This document shows positions 32,491 to 40,756 of a stretch of DNA of 64,000 bases, one piece after another (position 1 is the stretch's first letter; each line of letters starts with the position of its first letter). The notes under the pieces are model-generated. The model worked only from the letters and a program-made list of their open reading frames with translations. It did no database searches and was not told the origin of the DNA. Source of the DNA: an uncultured Dehalococcoidia bacterium. Its GTDB lineage: Bacteria; Chloroflexota; Dehalococcoidia; Lucifugimonadales; JADFKI01. The DNA lies in NCBI GenBank assembly GCA_958295865.1, contig CATQHF010000004.1, positions 640,379-704,378 of the forward strand. The letters are read 5' to 3'. Made by a program: the position numbers and the translations under genes.

Positions 32491-33807
32491 TCAAAAAGTT
32501 TCTTCCGTCCAATCCAGCATCTGCACTTGCACGGTTTCGCCCGCTTGCTTGACGGACAGATCTTCGGGGCAGATTGCCAAGCCATTCGCGCGCGCCATGG
32601 ATGTGAGCAGATTGGAGCTTTGGTCGCCTGTGAGCGCGGCGCGATAGACGCCATTCTCGCGGCGTATTATAGCGCGGGCGAACACTCGGCGGCTGTCGTT
32701 GTTGTATATCGGCTCGTCTAGGATCGCGCTCACCGTGGGGTTGGCGGCGTCGGGCTTGCCGAGCATGCGGCGAATTGCCGCCCTGCCGAACTGCTCGAAT
32801 GCGACCAGCGCGCTGACAGGGTTGCCCGGCAGTCCAAGCAGCGGCACCTTCCTGCCGCCGTCGGCGTTCAGCGCTCCGAAGGCGAGCGGCTTGGCGGGAC
32901 GCATCCGCACCGACCAGAAGTCTATCTCGCCGTGCTGCGACAGCACATCCTTCACCATATCGTAGTCGCCCTTAGACACGCCCGCCGAAGTTACGAGCAT
33001 GTCCGAGTCCAACCCCTCGCGCAGGCTGGCGTTCATAGAAGGCAGGTCGTCGCGCGCGATGCCAATCAGCTTGGGGATGCCGCCATAGCGCGCCACGCTC
33101 GCCGCGATGCTGTATGTATTGCTGTTGTATATCTTGCCCGGCTCGTAGGCGTCGCCCGGCTCCAGCAGCTCGTTTCCGGTGGCAAGTATCGCCACGACGG
33201 GGCGGCGCACCACGCTCACCGTGTCATAGCCGAGCGATGCCAGCACGCCTATCTCAGCCGGGCGCAGCAGCGCGCCCGCTCCCAGCACGCATTGTCCCTT
33301 ACGCACATCTTGACCCGCCGGGCGAATGTCGTCGCCCGCCCCCACCTCGTAGCGTATGGCTATCTCATTCAGGCTTGCGCCGTCCGCTCTGCGCTGCATC
33401 TCGTCGGTGTCCTCGAAGGGAACGACGGCGTCAGCGCCATCCGGCACGGGCGCGCCCGTCATGATACGCACGGCTGCGCCCGGAGTTACGGCGACGGTTG
33501 GCAACTCTCCCGCGGCAACCGCGCCGTCCACCCGCAGCGTTACGGGCGTGTCCGCGGACGCGCCGCGCGCATCTGCCGCCTGAATCGCGTACCCGTCCAT
33601 CGCGGAATTGTCGAGCGGCGGGATGTCATGGCGCGCTACGGCGTCGGCGGCGAGCGTCTGCCCCAGCGCATGCAGCAACGGCGTATCTTCCGCATCCAGC
33701 CTGTGGAAGTGCGCCAATATGCGCTCAAGAGCATCCTCTACGCTTAGCATCGCTTCCCCATAGTGACGATGGCTATGTCCATGCGTGTGTTGTCGGTGTG
33801 TACTCAT
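32491..33807 (-). CDS. moeA: Molybdopterin molybdotransferase MoeA
   Basis: The 438-residue protein has the MoeA core: DIPPLDNSAMDGYA (62-74), RIMTGAPVPDGADAVVPFEDT, the domain III segment VSKGDYDMVKDVL, GLPGNPVSALVAFEQF and a C-terminal beta-barrel. It inserts molybdate into molybdopterin-AMP to make the molybdenum cofactor. The first 15 residues are histidine-rich (HRQHTHGHSHRHY), an unusual addition that could bind metal. ATG 33807 is used; a start at residue 20 (MLSVEDAL) would remove this stretch. It implies molybdoenzymes in the organism. Confidence 0.92.
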   Translation of the reverse strand: MSTHRQHTHGHSHRHYGEAMLSVEDALERILAHFHRLDAEDTPLLHALGQTLAADAVARHDIPPLDNSAMDGYAIQAADARGASADTPVTLRVDGAVAAGELPTVAVTPGAAVRIMTGAPVPDGADAVVPFEDTDEMQRRADGASLNEIAIRYEVGAGDDIRPAGQDVRKGQCVLGAGALLRPAEIGVLASLGYDTVSVVRRPVVAILATGNELLEPGDAYEPGKIYNSNTYSIAASVARYGGIPKLIGIARDDLPSMNASLREGLDSDMLVTSAGVSKGDYDMVKDVLSQHGEIDFWSVRMRPAKPLAFGALNADGGRKVPLLGLPGNPVSALVAFEQFGRAAIRRMLGKPDAANPTVSAILDEPIYNNDSRRVFARAIIRRENGVYRAALTGDQSSNLLTSMARANGLAICPEDLSVKQAGETVQVQMLDWTEETF

Positions 33808-33844
33808 ACCAGTGTCCTGTTGGTTTAGTCAGCGTTTCATCTAT

Positions 33845-33984
33845 TCGGCTAGGTTCGTGCGAACATCTTGAATTTTCAACCCCGTCATTCCTGCGAAAGC
33901 AGGAATCCAGAGCATCGAAGTCACATTCAAATTGACTGCCGCCTCCCCAATTCTTAATTTTCAATTCTTAATTCTTAATTCACA
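33845..33984. repeat. Partial family A element and AT-rich spacer repeat
   Basis: TAGGTTCGTGCGAACATCTTG starts like family A and runs into the CATTCCTGCGAAAGCAGGAATCC palindrome, but no right end is found. It is followed by repeats of the TTCTTAATT type (33952-33982), also seen at 51565 and 52818. Confidence 0.55.
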
Positions 33985-33988
33985 GATC

Positions 33989-36070
33989 TCAGCTTTCGTT
34001 GATCGAATCAGGGCCGCCCGAACTATCCGGGACGCTTGCGAGTTGGTCCGCGCCCGCGTTGTTGGGCGTGGGCGCTTGGTTGGGTATAGGCGATTGCGCG
34101 GGCGTGCCGGTGCAGATGTCGCCCTGGAAGTCGTTGACGGCTTGCAGCCACTGCTGGAACTCGGCGTCTGCGGGGGCGCACAGCCCGGCGTTGTCGTGGA
34201 AGTAGAATATCCGCATCAGGCTGAGCTGCGTCATAGCGCGGGGCAGCTCGCCGCTGAACCGATTGCCATGGATTGCCAGCCGTTGGAGCGTGGTTATGTT
34301 CGCCAGCCGCGCCAGCGTCTGCGCGTCCGACAAGCGGTTGCCGCTGATGTTCAGGAACTCCAGTCCCTGAAGGCTGCCTATGTACGGCAGAAGCTCGGCG
34401 TCGGTCAACTCGCTGCCATGGATGCCCAAGCCGCTCAGGTTGTCCAGTTGCGCCAGTTGCGGCAGCGCTAGGCTGCCCTCGATGCGGTTGCCGCCGATGT
34501 CCAGGAACTGCAAGTTGCTAAGTTCGCCCAAGCGCGGCATGAACTCATAGCCGGTCAAGTCGTTGCCCCAGAGGTAGAGATGCGTCAGGCTGGACATGTC
34601 TGCCAGTTCCCTAGGAACCTCGCCGCTCAGCTCATTTGAGCCGAGCGCGAGCGTCCGCAGGCTGGCGAGTTCGCCCAGCTCGTCGGGAATCTCACCGCTC
34701 AGCCGGTTCCTAGTGAGGTGCAGACCTTGTAGGTTGGACAGGCGTCCGAGCGGCGCGGGAATCTCGCCGCTCAGCTCGTTGCGCCCCAGGTTCAGCTGCT
34801 CGAGGTCGGACAGAAAGCCAAGCTGCGCGGGTATCAAGCCGCTCAGCTTGTTGTCGAAGAGCATCAGCCTTTGCAGCGCGGACAGGTCGCCAAGCTGCGC
34901 CGGTATCGCGCCTGACAGTTCGTTTCTGGCGAGATACAGCCCTTCCAGATGCGCGAGATCGCCCACTTCCGGCGGTATCGTGCCTGTCAGTCCGTTGCCA
35001 ATGAGGTAGATTTCGGTTATGCGCCCTTGATCGTCGGTCGTGATGCCGTGCCACTCCGACAGCGGCGCGTTGGTCAGCCAGTTGGCATTGTCCACCCAAT
35101 TCGCGCCGTCCGTGGCGTTGTAGAGCGCGGTCAGCGCCTCCAAGTCGGGGCGTCTGATAGCAAGCGTGAAGTCGCCGATCGCGCCCGCGGCGTAGGTGGT
35201 GGCTTCAATAGTGTAAGCGCCGGCTCCCAGAGTTGCGCGAATGCGCGAGTTCCTGCCCTCATAGTCGTCGTTCTCAGCGAGCACATCGCCATTCATGCCA
35301 CTGCCGTCAAGCAGGAACAGGTAGGCGTCCGTGCGCGATGTAAGCGATATGATGACATCCTGCTGACGGTCGAGGGTGAATGTGTAGTATCGAGCGTAGT
35401 ATTCGCCATCATCGGATCTGTTCTGGGACAAGCAGTTGCTTGCCCAAGCGCCGTCGACAGTCGCGCTCGCGCCGCCAAGCGTGTCCACGCACTCGGACGG
35501 CGTCGGCGGTGGCGACGGCGTGGGTGATGGCGACGGCGGCGGCGTAGGCGACGGCGCCGGTGTAGGTGACGGCGATGGCGCTGGCGTGGGGGACGGCGCT
35601 GGCGGCGTGGGGGACGGCGACGGCGTCGTAGCGCCGCCTATGCCGCTTGTGGTCAGCGTAAAGTCGCCCGTTTCTCGGATGTAGTAGGTCGTCGCCTCTA
35701 TCGTGTAGTCGCCCGCTTGCAGCGTCTCTTGGATACGCGAACTCGTGCCGTCAGGCTCGGCAGTATGGCGCACCGCCGCGCCATCCTTGCCCGTGCCACT
35801 CAGCAGATAGAGGTATGTGTCTATGTCCGATGTCAGCGTTATCGTTACATCGGCAGGCTCGTCCAGCGTAAAGGTATAGAAGCGGGCGTAGAAGGTGCCG
35901 ATGTCGGCGTCGTTCTCCGATACGCAGTCGCTCGTCCAAGCGCCGTTGGTGACTGCGCCGGTTAGCGATTGTACGCAAGTTGTCTGAGCGCTGGCAATGT
36001 CGTGGTTCAAGGGCAGGAAGAGCGCGAATGCTGTTACGAGAATGATTGCGACTGCGTAAATTAGTTTCAT
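33989..36070 (-). CDS. Exported protein with two PPC domains, Pro/Thr linker and leucine-rich repeats
   Basis: The 693-residue protein has a signal peptide (LIYAVAIILVTAFALFLPL). A first pre-peptidase-C-like domain follows (about 32-145, with FYTFTLDEPADVTITLTS and DTYLYLLSG). A 45-residue PSPSPTPAP linker separates it from a second PPC domain (about 195-310). Then come plant-type/SDS22-like leucine-rich repeats (about 320-640) with units such as LSGEIPAQLGDLSALQRLML, and a cap with WLQAVNDFQGDICTGTP. LRR cores of the GxIPxxLGxLxxL type bind proteins or glycans. It is probably a secreted or surface binding protein. The linker DNA is a minisatellite. Confidence 0.87.
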   Translation of the reverse strand: MKLIYAVAIILVTAFALFLPLNHDIASAQTTCVQSLTGAVTNGAWTSDCVSENDADIGTFYARFYTFTLDEPADVTITLTSDIDTYLYLLSGTGKDGAAVRHTAEPDGTSSRIQETLQAGDYTIEATTYYIRETGDFTLTTSGIGGATTPSPSPTPPAPSPTPAPSPSPTPAPSPTPPPSPSPTPSPPPTPSECVDTLGGASATVDGAWASNCLSQNRSDDGEYYARYYTFTLDRQQDVIISLTSRTDAYLFLLDGSGMNGDVLAENDDYEGRNSRIRATLGAGAYTIEATTYAAGAIGDFTLAIRRPDLEALTALYNATDGANWVDNANWLTNAPLSEWHGITTDDQGRITEIYLIGNGLTGTIPPEVGDLAHLEGLYLARNELSGAIPAQLGDLSALQRLMLFDNKLSGLIPAQLGFLSDLEQLNLGRNELSGEIPAPLGRLSNLQGLHLTRNRLSGEIPDELGELASLRTLALGSNELSGEVPRELADMSSLTHLYLWGNDLTGYEFMPRLGELSNLQFLDIGGNRIEGSLALPQLAQLDNLSGLGIHGSELTDAELLPYIGSLQGLEFLNISGNRLSDAQTLARLANITTLQRLAIHGNRFSGELPRAMTQLSLMRIFYFHDNAGLCAPADAEFQQWLQAVNDFQGDICTGTPAQSPIPNQAPTPNNAGADQLASVPDSSGGPDSINES
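35510..35635 (-). repeat. Minisatellite encoding the Pro/Ser/Thr linker
   Basis: Twelve-to-eighteen-base units of the GGCGACGGCG..GGTGTAGG type repeat here and encode PSPTPAPSP on the minus strand. Copy number is likely to vary by slippage in frame. Confidence 0.75.
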
Positions 36071-36124
36071 GGGATGCCACCTGACCTGTGATAGGGTTTA
36101 TTCTTGTAAGAGTGTTTATCAAAG

Positions 36125-36153
36125 TTTATACATATAGCTGATTGTGGTGTCAA
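36125..36153 (-). promoter_or_regulatory. Sigma-70-like promoter for the LRR gene
   Basis: On the minus strand TTGACA (36153-36148) is followed after 17 bases by TATAAA (36130-36125). It lies about 55 bases upstream of the ATG at 36070. Confidence 0.75.
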
Positions 36154-36171
36154 GAATTGAAGAGAGGGCGA

Positions 36172-36267
36172 TAGCGTTTCCTTTCAAGCAACAAACCTTT
36201 TCGTCATTCCTGCGAAAGCAGGAATCCAGTGCGATATAGCAGTAAAACCATCTGAAAGGAAACGCTA
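36172..36267. mobile_element. MITE family B, TA-flanked (96 bp)
   Basis: The ends TAGCGTTTCCTTTCA and TGAAAGGAAACGCTA are perfect inverted repeats. The interior has the CATTCCTGCGAAAGCAGGAATCC palindrome. This is the cleanest copy of family B; others are at 45524 and in part at 3052, 17544 and 48572. Confidence 0.8.
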
Positions 36268-36359
36268 CCAACAAAGGCTAACGGGGCAGACATGGATGAA
36301 CACGATACTGACATTTGCGGATAAGGGCAGCCGTTATGTTGCCCTCACGACCTCATTCA

Positions 36360-37694
36360 TCACCGATTAGATGCGGTCTGTTCGCGGGCGAAGCGGCGGA
36401 CGCCGCCCATGTCCGCGCCTTGGATGGGCGTCGTGCCTATGGTATTGGCGCGCTCAAGTGATCTCAGCGTATCGGAGGTATAGCCCAGCAGATCGCCCAG
36501 CAGCAGCCCGTTATGTTCGCCGAGCGTGGGGGCCGGTTCATGGCGATTGGGAAGCCGGGTATCGTCATCGGCTTGGGACAAAAGACTCCAGACGGGCCCG
36601 CTCATAGGATATGTGCCAGCGTCGGCGTGAGTAACGAGCTGAAAATACTGGCGCGCTTGCAGGTGCGGATCGTCGTAGGTGTCCGCGCCGCAGTCGAGGA
36701 CGGGGGCGGCAGGAACGCCTGCCGCCTGCAACTGCGCGCTGATGTCATGGCGGTCGCGCCGTGAAGTCCACTCGCCGATGATGGCATCCAGGGCGTCGCG
36801 GTTGGCGATGCGTTCGTCTAGGGATGCGAAGCGCGGGTCTGCGCTCAGCCGCGGCTGTCCGATGACATCGCAAAGGCTCTGCCATTCGCGCCGGCTACGT
36901 ACCGCAATGGCTACCCATGCGTCATCGCCCGCGCAGCGGTAGCAGCCGTGCGGGGACATGCGCGGGTGGCTGTTCCCGCGCCGCTCACGCCGCCTGCCGC
37001 TCATCTGGTTCTCCAAGAAAACCTCGCCGAGGTGCGGCATGAATGCCTCCGCTTGCGACATGTCTATGAACTGCCCCTTGCCGGTGCGGGCGCGGTAGTG
37101 CAGCGCGGCGCAGATTGCGAATGTCGCGGTTACGGCGGCTACGGCGTCGGGGTGATGCACAAGCGAGTTGTGCGACAGATCCAGGTCAGGATAGCCGCGC
37201 AGAGCGGAATGTCCGGTCATCGCGTCTATCGCCATGCCCATGCTGCGATGCCGCTTGTAGGGCCCGGTGTTGCCGTAGCCGGGCGTGAACAGCACGATGA
37301 GGTCGGGCTTAATCTTGCGAAGGACTTCCTGCCCAACGCCGAGCCTGTCCATAACGCCGAATGCGTAGTTGGTGAACACGATGTCGCTGATGTTCACCAG
37401 CCGCTTGAAGGCATCGACGCCCTGCTCACTGGTCAAGTCAAGCGTCAAGCCGAGCTTGTTGCGGTTGGTGGCATTGAAGTTGCCCTGCCTATTCCACGGG
37501 CGTGCGCCGGGGTCATAGTCGGGATAGCCGGGCGTATTGGGCGCGGGACGAATGGGTCCCCGCGCGATGCGCTGCAACGCCTCGACCTTGATGACCTCCG
37601 CGCCCATGTCGCCGAGCAGCACGCCGCAGAACGGCCCCGCCCAAATCTCGGCGAGCTCCAGCGCGCGAATGCCTGCGAGCGGTGGTTTCTTCAT
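36360..37694 (-). CDS. CaiB/BaiF family CoA-transferase
   Basis: From ATG 37694 (GAGAAAG upstream), the 444-residue protein has the class III CoA-transferase start PPLAGIRALELAEIWAGPFCGVLLGDMGAEVIKVE and NRNKLGLTLDLTSEQG. Where family members often have the catalytic Asp before a helix there is FIDMSQAEAF. It transfers CoA between organic acids. It starts 33 bases after the second transferase gene ends, so the two form an operon and may act on one pathway or as a heteromer. Confidence 0.88.
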   Translation of the reverse strand: MKKPPLAGIRALELAEIWAGPFCGVLLGDMGAEVIKVEALQRIARGPIRPAPNTPGYPDYDPGARPWNRQGNFNATNRNKLGLTLDLTSEQGVDAFKRLVNISDIVFTNYAFGVMDRLGVGQEVLRKIKPDLIVLFTPGYGNTGPYKRHRSMGMAIDAMTGHSALRGYPDLDLSHNSLVHHPDAVAAVTATFAICAALHYRARTGKGQFIDMSQAEAFMPHLGEVFLENQMSGRRRERRGNSHPRMSPHGCYRCAGDDAWVAIAVRSRREWQSLCDVIGQPRLSADPRFASLDERIANRDALDAIIGEWTSRRDRHDISAQLQAAGVPAAPVLDCGADTYDDPHLQARQYFQLVTHADAGTYPMSGPVWSLLSQADDDTRLPNRHEPAPTLGEHNGLLLGDLLGYTSDTLRSLERANTIGTTPIQGADMGGVRRFAREQTASNR

Positions 37695-37727
37695 GCTTTC
37701 TCTCAAAAGGCTAGGTTCTGCTAACCA

Positions 37728-38954
37728 CTAAACTACACCTTTTGCTTGCAGTTGGGCAAGTTCAGCGGCAGTGATGTTCAGCAGGCTGGCATAGATTTCG
37801 GGGTTATGCTGCCCCAGGCGCGGAGCGGCTGTGTTGGGAGTTGCGGACATGTCGGAAAGGCGAAAGGGCAAGCCCGTGTATGTGAGGCTGCCCGCGTCCG
37901 GGTGCATCAGATCGACGAAATAGTCGCGTGCGCGGAACTGCTCGTTGACGAGCGCCTCCTCCGCATCCATGATCGGCGCGCAGGGCAAGCCTTCACGCTG
38001 TCCGGCGGCGAATACCTGCTCGCGGGTGTGGTCGTCGAACCACGCCTGAAACACCCCTTCCAGCTCCTCGCGGCGGTCAGTGCGGTCGTCGGCTGACTGA
38101 AAGCGCGGATCGTCTATGAGGTCGGGGCGGTCGATCATGCGCGCCAGCTGTGGCCACATGCGCGAGCCGAGCGGCAGAAAGCTGACGAAGCCGTCCTTGC
38201 ATCGGAATGTGCCGACGGCGTAAGGTTCGCGCATGCCTGCGGCGGCAAGTCGCGGCGGCTTGCGGAAGTCAGGCTCGCTGCCGTATATCCAAGGCGCGCG
38301 GCGTCCAATCTGGTGCGGATGGCCTGCCATGCACTCCTGTATAGAGATGTCTATCCACTCGCCTTCCCCGCTCATGACCACGCCGAAAGTGGCGATCATA
38401 GTAGCGGCGGCAGCCGTTGTGCCACTGAAATACTGCGCTATCTCCGCGCCATAGCGCAGCGGTTCGCGCTCCGGCAACCCCTCGCGGTGCATCCCGCCGC
38501 CCGCCGCGAAGATGGTCAGCTCCGTGAACTGGTAGTCCTTGTGAGGGCCCGACTGCCCGTAGGGAGTTACGGAAGTCATCACGATGTCAGCGCGGACTTG
38601 CCTCAGGTCGTGATAGCCGACGCCCCATTCCGCCATCTGCCCCGGACGAAAGCTCTCCATGACGATGTCGCTTTGGCGGGCGAGTTCCATGAACATCCGC
38701 TTGCCGTCGTGCGTGGAAGGGTCGAGAGTGACGCCCTTCTTGCCCGCGTTCAGATGCAGGAACAGCGCGCTCTTTTCGGGATGCGAGACGCCGCCCGGAA
38801 ACGCCCCCACCGCGCGCGACGAGTCGGGCGCTGCGGGCAGCTCGATCTTAATGACCTCAGCGCCATAGTCGGCAAGCATCTTGCCGCAATATGGCCCTGC
38901 GATACCAGTGGAGGCGTCGATGACGCGGATGCCGTTGAGGGTTTGGTAGGGCAT
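37728..38954 (-). CDS. CaiB/BaiF family CoA-transferase
   Basis: The 408-residue protein starts LNGIRVIDASTGIAGPYCGKMLADYGAEVIKIELP and has LHLNAGKKGVTLDPSTHDGKR, the family N-domain. WIDISIQECMAGHPHQIG is the matching catalytic segment. It is only distantly similar to its neighbour. Such pairs are common in SAR202-like genomes in degradation of organic acids. The substrate is not predicted. Confidence 0.88.
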   Translation of the reverse strand: MPYQTLNGIRVIDASTGIAGPYCGKMLADYGAEVIKIELPAAPDSSRAVGAFPGGVSHPEKSALFLHLNAGKKGVTLDPSTHDGKRMFMELARQSDIVMESFRPGQMAEWGVGYHDLRQVRADIVMTSVTPYGQSGPHKDYQFTELTIFAAGGGMHREGLPEREPLRYGAEIAQYFSGTTAAAATMIATFGVVMSGEGEWIDISIQECMAGHPHQIGRRAPWIYGSEPDFRKPPRLAAAGMREPYAVGTFRCKDGFVSFLPLGSRMWPQLARMIDRPDLIDDPRFQSADDRTDRREELEGVFQAWFDDHTREQVFAAGQREGLPCAPIMDAEEALVNEQFRARDYFVDLMHPDAGSLTYTGLPFRLSDMSATPNTAAPRLGQHNPEIYASLLNITAAELAQLQAKGVV

Positions 38955-39025
38955 AGTAGTATATGTCAGGAATCAGGTGGTCAGTTTTCGGTTGGAGATT
39001 TCGTTTAATTGCGAGTGTATAGTAA

Positions 39026-40078
39026 TCATTGTCCTGAAAGAAAACGGGCGCGCGCGCTCTGGGGAAAGAATATACGCTCATAATAGAACAATACATCGCC
39101 GTGTGAGTTGCGGGCAGATTCATATAGCAGCTTTATCCCGATAGGCCAATCTACCAGTTCCCTGACCTCACTGCCGCCCTCATGGTCTTTGCCATTCTGA
39201 TGTCTCATGACCGCCTGCATCTCAAATAAAGTATGTATGGCAATTTCTCTGCTGTGCGGGTAAGGAAGCGTACCCGCGAACAATCTCATTGCTGACATCA
39301 CACTCAGCAGGTCGTCTCTACTGACGGTTTTGCCGGCTACCACATATTTTTGAGTCGGAAGACGGCGCGCTGCCCTTTCTACCTTTTCGGACACATCGGG
39401 GGGTAGGTCAACCTTAACATCCGAACTCGAGACACGCATCCCATCGATCTCAAAGTATTCCCTATTCTTCTCCAGCGCCCGGATATAGTCCTTGTAAGAG
39501 GCAGGGTCGATTTTAGCCCAGGCTTCTGTAAATGAACGCGATCCCATTTGCTTGACGCCAAAGGTCGCATCAGGCGCGGCGTCAAGAGCTTCCATCAATT
39601 CGCGCAGCCTCTTGCGCTGCCGCCAGCGGCAATCGTTGACTACAACCGCATCAATCAGCCTCAAGGAACGGCTATAAGCCAAACCCAAAGCATCCTCGCG
39701 AGTATGAACATCAACCTTGAAGGCATCGACGCCTTCCTTACGGTAAAACGCTAACTTTCTAGGCTGAGGTTCGGATGTATCCACTACTTCTATAATGCGA
39801 GGTGGCGCATTGTCTCTATGTAGGATGATGTCAGGCCGATAATTGCCGTAATCCTCCTCTATCCCCACGGCAACGACGCCCTCAAGAAGATTTTCAAAGG
39901 TCGGCGCGGGATCGTCCCGTTGAGACTGATCGCATTTGTCACACTTCTCAAAGAATCCCACCATTACGGCTCTATCTTCCTTGAGCGCCTTGCGTAATTC
40001 TACTCCCAGCAGGGACTTGCCCGTCCAATGCGGCAGTCCTTCGGGGTTTGCCGGAGTTCCCATGTTCTTTGTTGTCAT
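39026..40078 (-). CDS. Hypothetical protein with PD-(D/E)xK nuclease-like segment
   Basis: The 350-residue protein has a segment YRPDIILHRDNAPPRIIEVVDTSEPQPRKLAFYRKEGVDAFKVDV. The spacing of D in RPD, E in IIEVVD and a later Lys fits the core of restriction-endonuclease-like folds. An early KCDKCD could bind metal. The C-terminal half is helical and unrecognised. GGGAAAG precedes the ATG. It may be a DNA-processing or defence nuclease, but this is tentative. Confidence 0.5.
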   Translation of the reverse strand: MTTKNMGTPANPEGLPHWTGKSLLGVELRKALKEDRAVMVGFFEKCDKCDQSQRDDPAPTFENLLEGVVAVGIEEDYGNYRPDIILHRDNAPPRIIEVVDTSEPQPRKLAFYRKEGVDAFKVDVHTREDALGLAYSRSLRLIDAVVVNDCRWRQRKRLRELMEALDAAPDATFGVKQMGSRSFTEAWAKIDPASYKDYIRALEKNREYFEIDGMRVSSSDVKVDLPPDVSEKVERAARRLPTQKYVVAGKTVSRDDLLSVMSAMRLFAGTLPYPHSREIAIHTLFEMQAVMRHQNGKDHEGGSEVRELVDWPIGIKLLYESARNSHGDVLFYYERIFFPQSARARFLSGQ

Positions 40079-40185
40079 CGCTATCTTTCCCTTTGACGCA
40101 ACGCTAAGTGGTACTATTGATCACCCTCATCATAGATTGGCAACTCCTCCGTCCTATGTGGATATTCCCGACTGCCTCTCATACA

Positions 40186-40740
40186 TCACACAAACAACTC
40201 CGCCACAGGACACTCGAACCCCGGCAGCGCCTCGCCCAATGTCAGGGTGTCGGCTTCCGTCAGTCTATCTATCCCACCGCTTCGATGGTGCAACTCGACG
40301 GTTCTTGTGCGCGGGTCTATCAGGACGACGAGATGAGTTCCCGCTTCGATGAGTTGGGCGACTTTCTCGGTGACTTCCGTGTATGAGTCCGAAGGCGATA
40401 TTACCTCGATGGCAAGGTCGGGCGCGCCCGGAAAGTAGCCCTTGGGCAACCCATCCGGCGGAATGCGTTCCTTCCGCACGAACGATACATCGGGCGCGCG
40501 CACCGTGTCGGGGTCCGTGCTGATGATGAACCCGGTATCCGAGTTGGACACCCGCCCCAGGTCGTTCGCTTTCACAAACTGTCGGATTTCAGCCCCAAAA
40601 TCAAATCCGATTACGCCGTGTTCGTATCCTGCGGGCGGCATAGTTATCAGCTCTCCCTTTATCAGTTCGTAGCGATGAAAGCCGTCGTCCGGCATAACCA
40701 GCAGTTCGTCTGCGGTCATCAGCGCTGTGGCTGTCGTCAT
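40186..40740 (-). CDS. Uma2 family (DUF820) endonuclease-like protein
   Basis: The 184-residue protein shows the Uma2 pattern: TADELLVMPDDGFHRYELIKGELITMPPAGYEHG, VRAPDVSFVRKER, APDLAIEVISPSD-SYTEVTEKVAQLIEAGTHLVVLIDPRTRTVELHH. D in APD, E in IEV and K in VTEKV match the PD-(D/E)xK active site. GGAGG lies five bases before the ATG. Uma2 proteins are expanded in Cyanobacteria and Chloroflexota, probably as mobile or defence nucleases. It lies 16 bases after pheT ends. Confidence 0.88.
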   Translation of the reverse strand: MTTATALMTADELLVMPDDGFHRYELIKGELITMPPAGYEHGVIGFDFGAEIRQFVKANDLGRVSNSDTGFIISTDPDTVRAPDVSFVRKERIPPDGLPKGYFPGAPDLAIEVISPSDSYTEVTEKVAQLIEAGTHLVVLIDPRTRTVELHHRSGGIDRLTEADTLTLGEALPGFECPVAELFV

Positions 40741-40756
40741 GATTGCCTCCCTGTGG

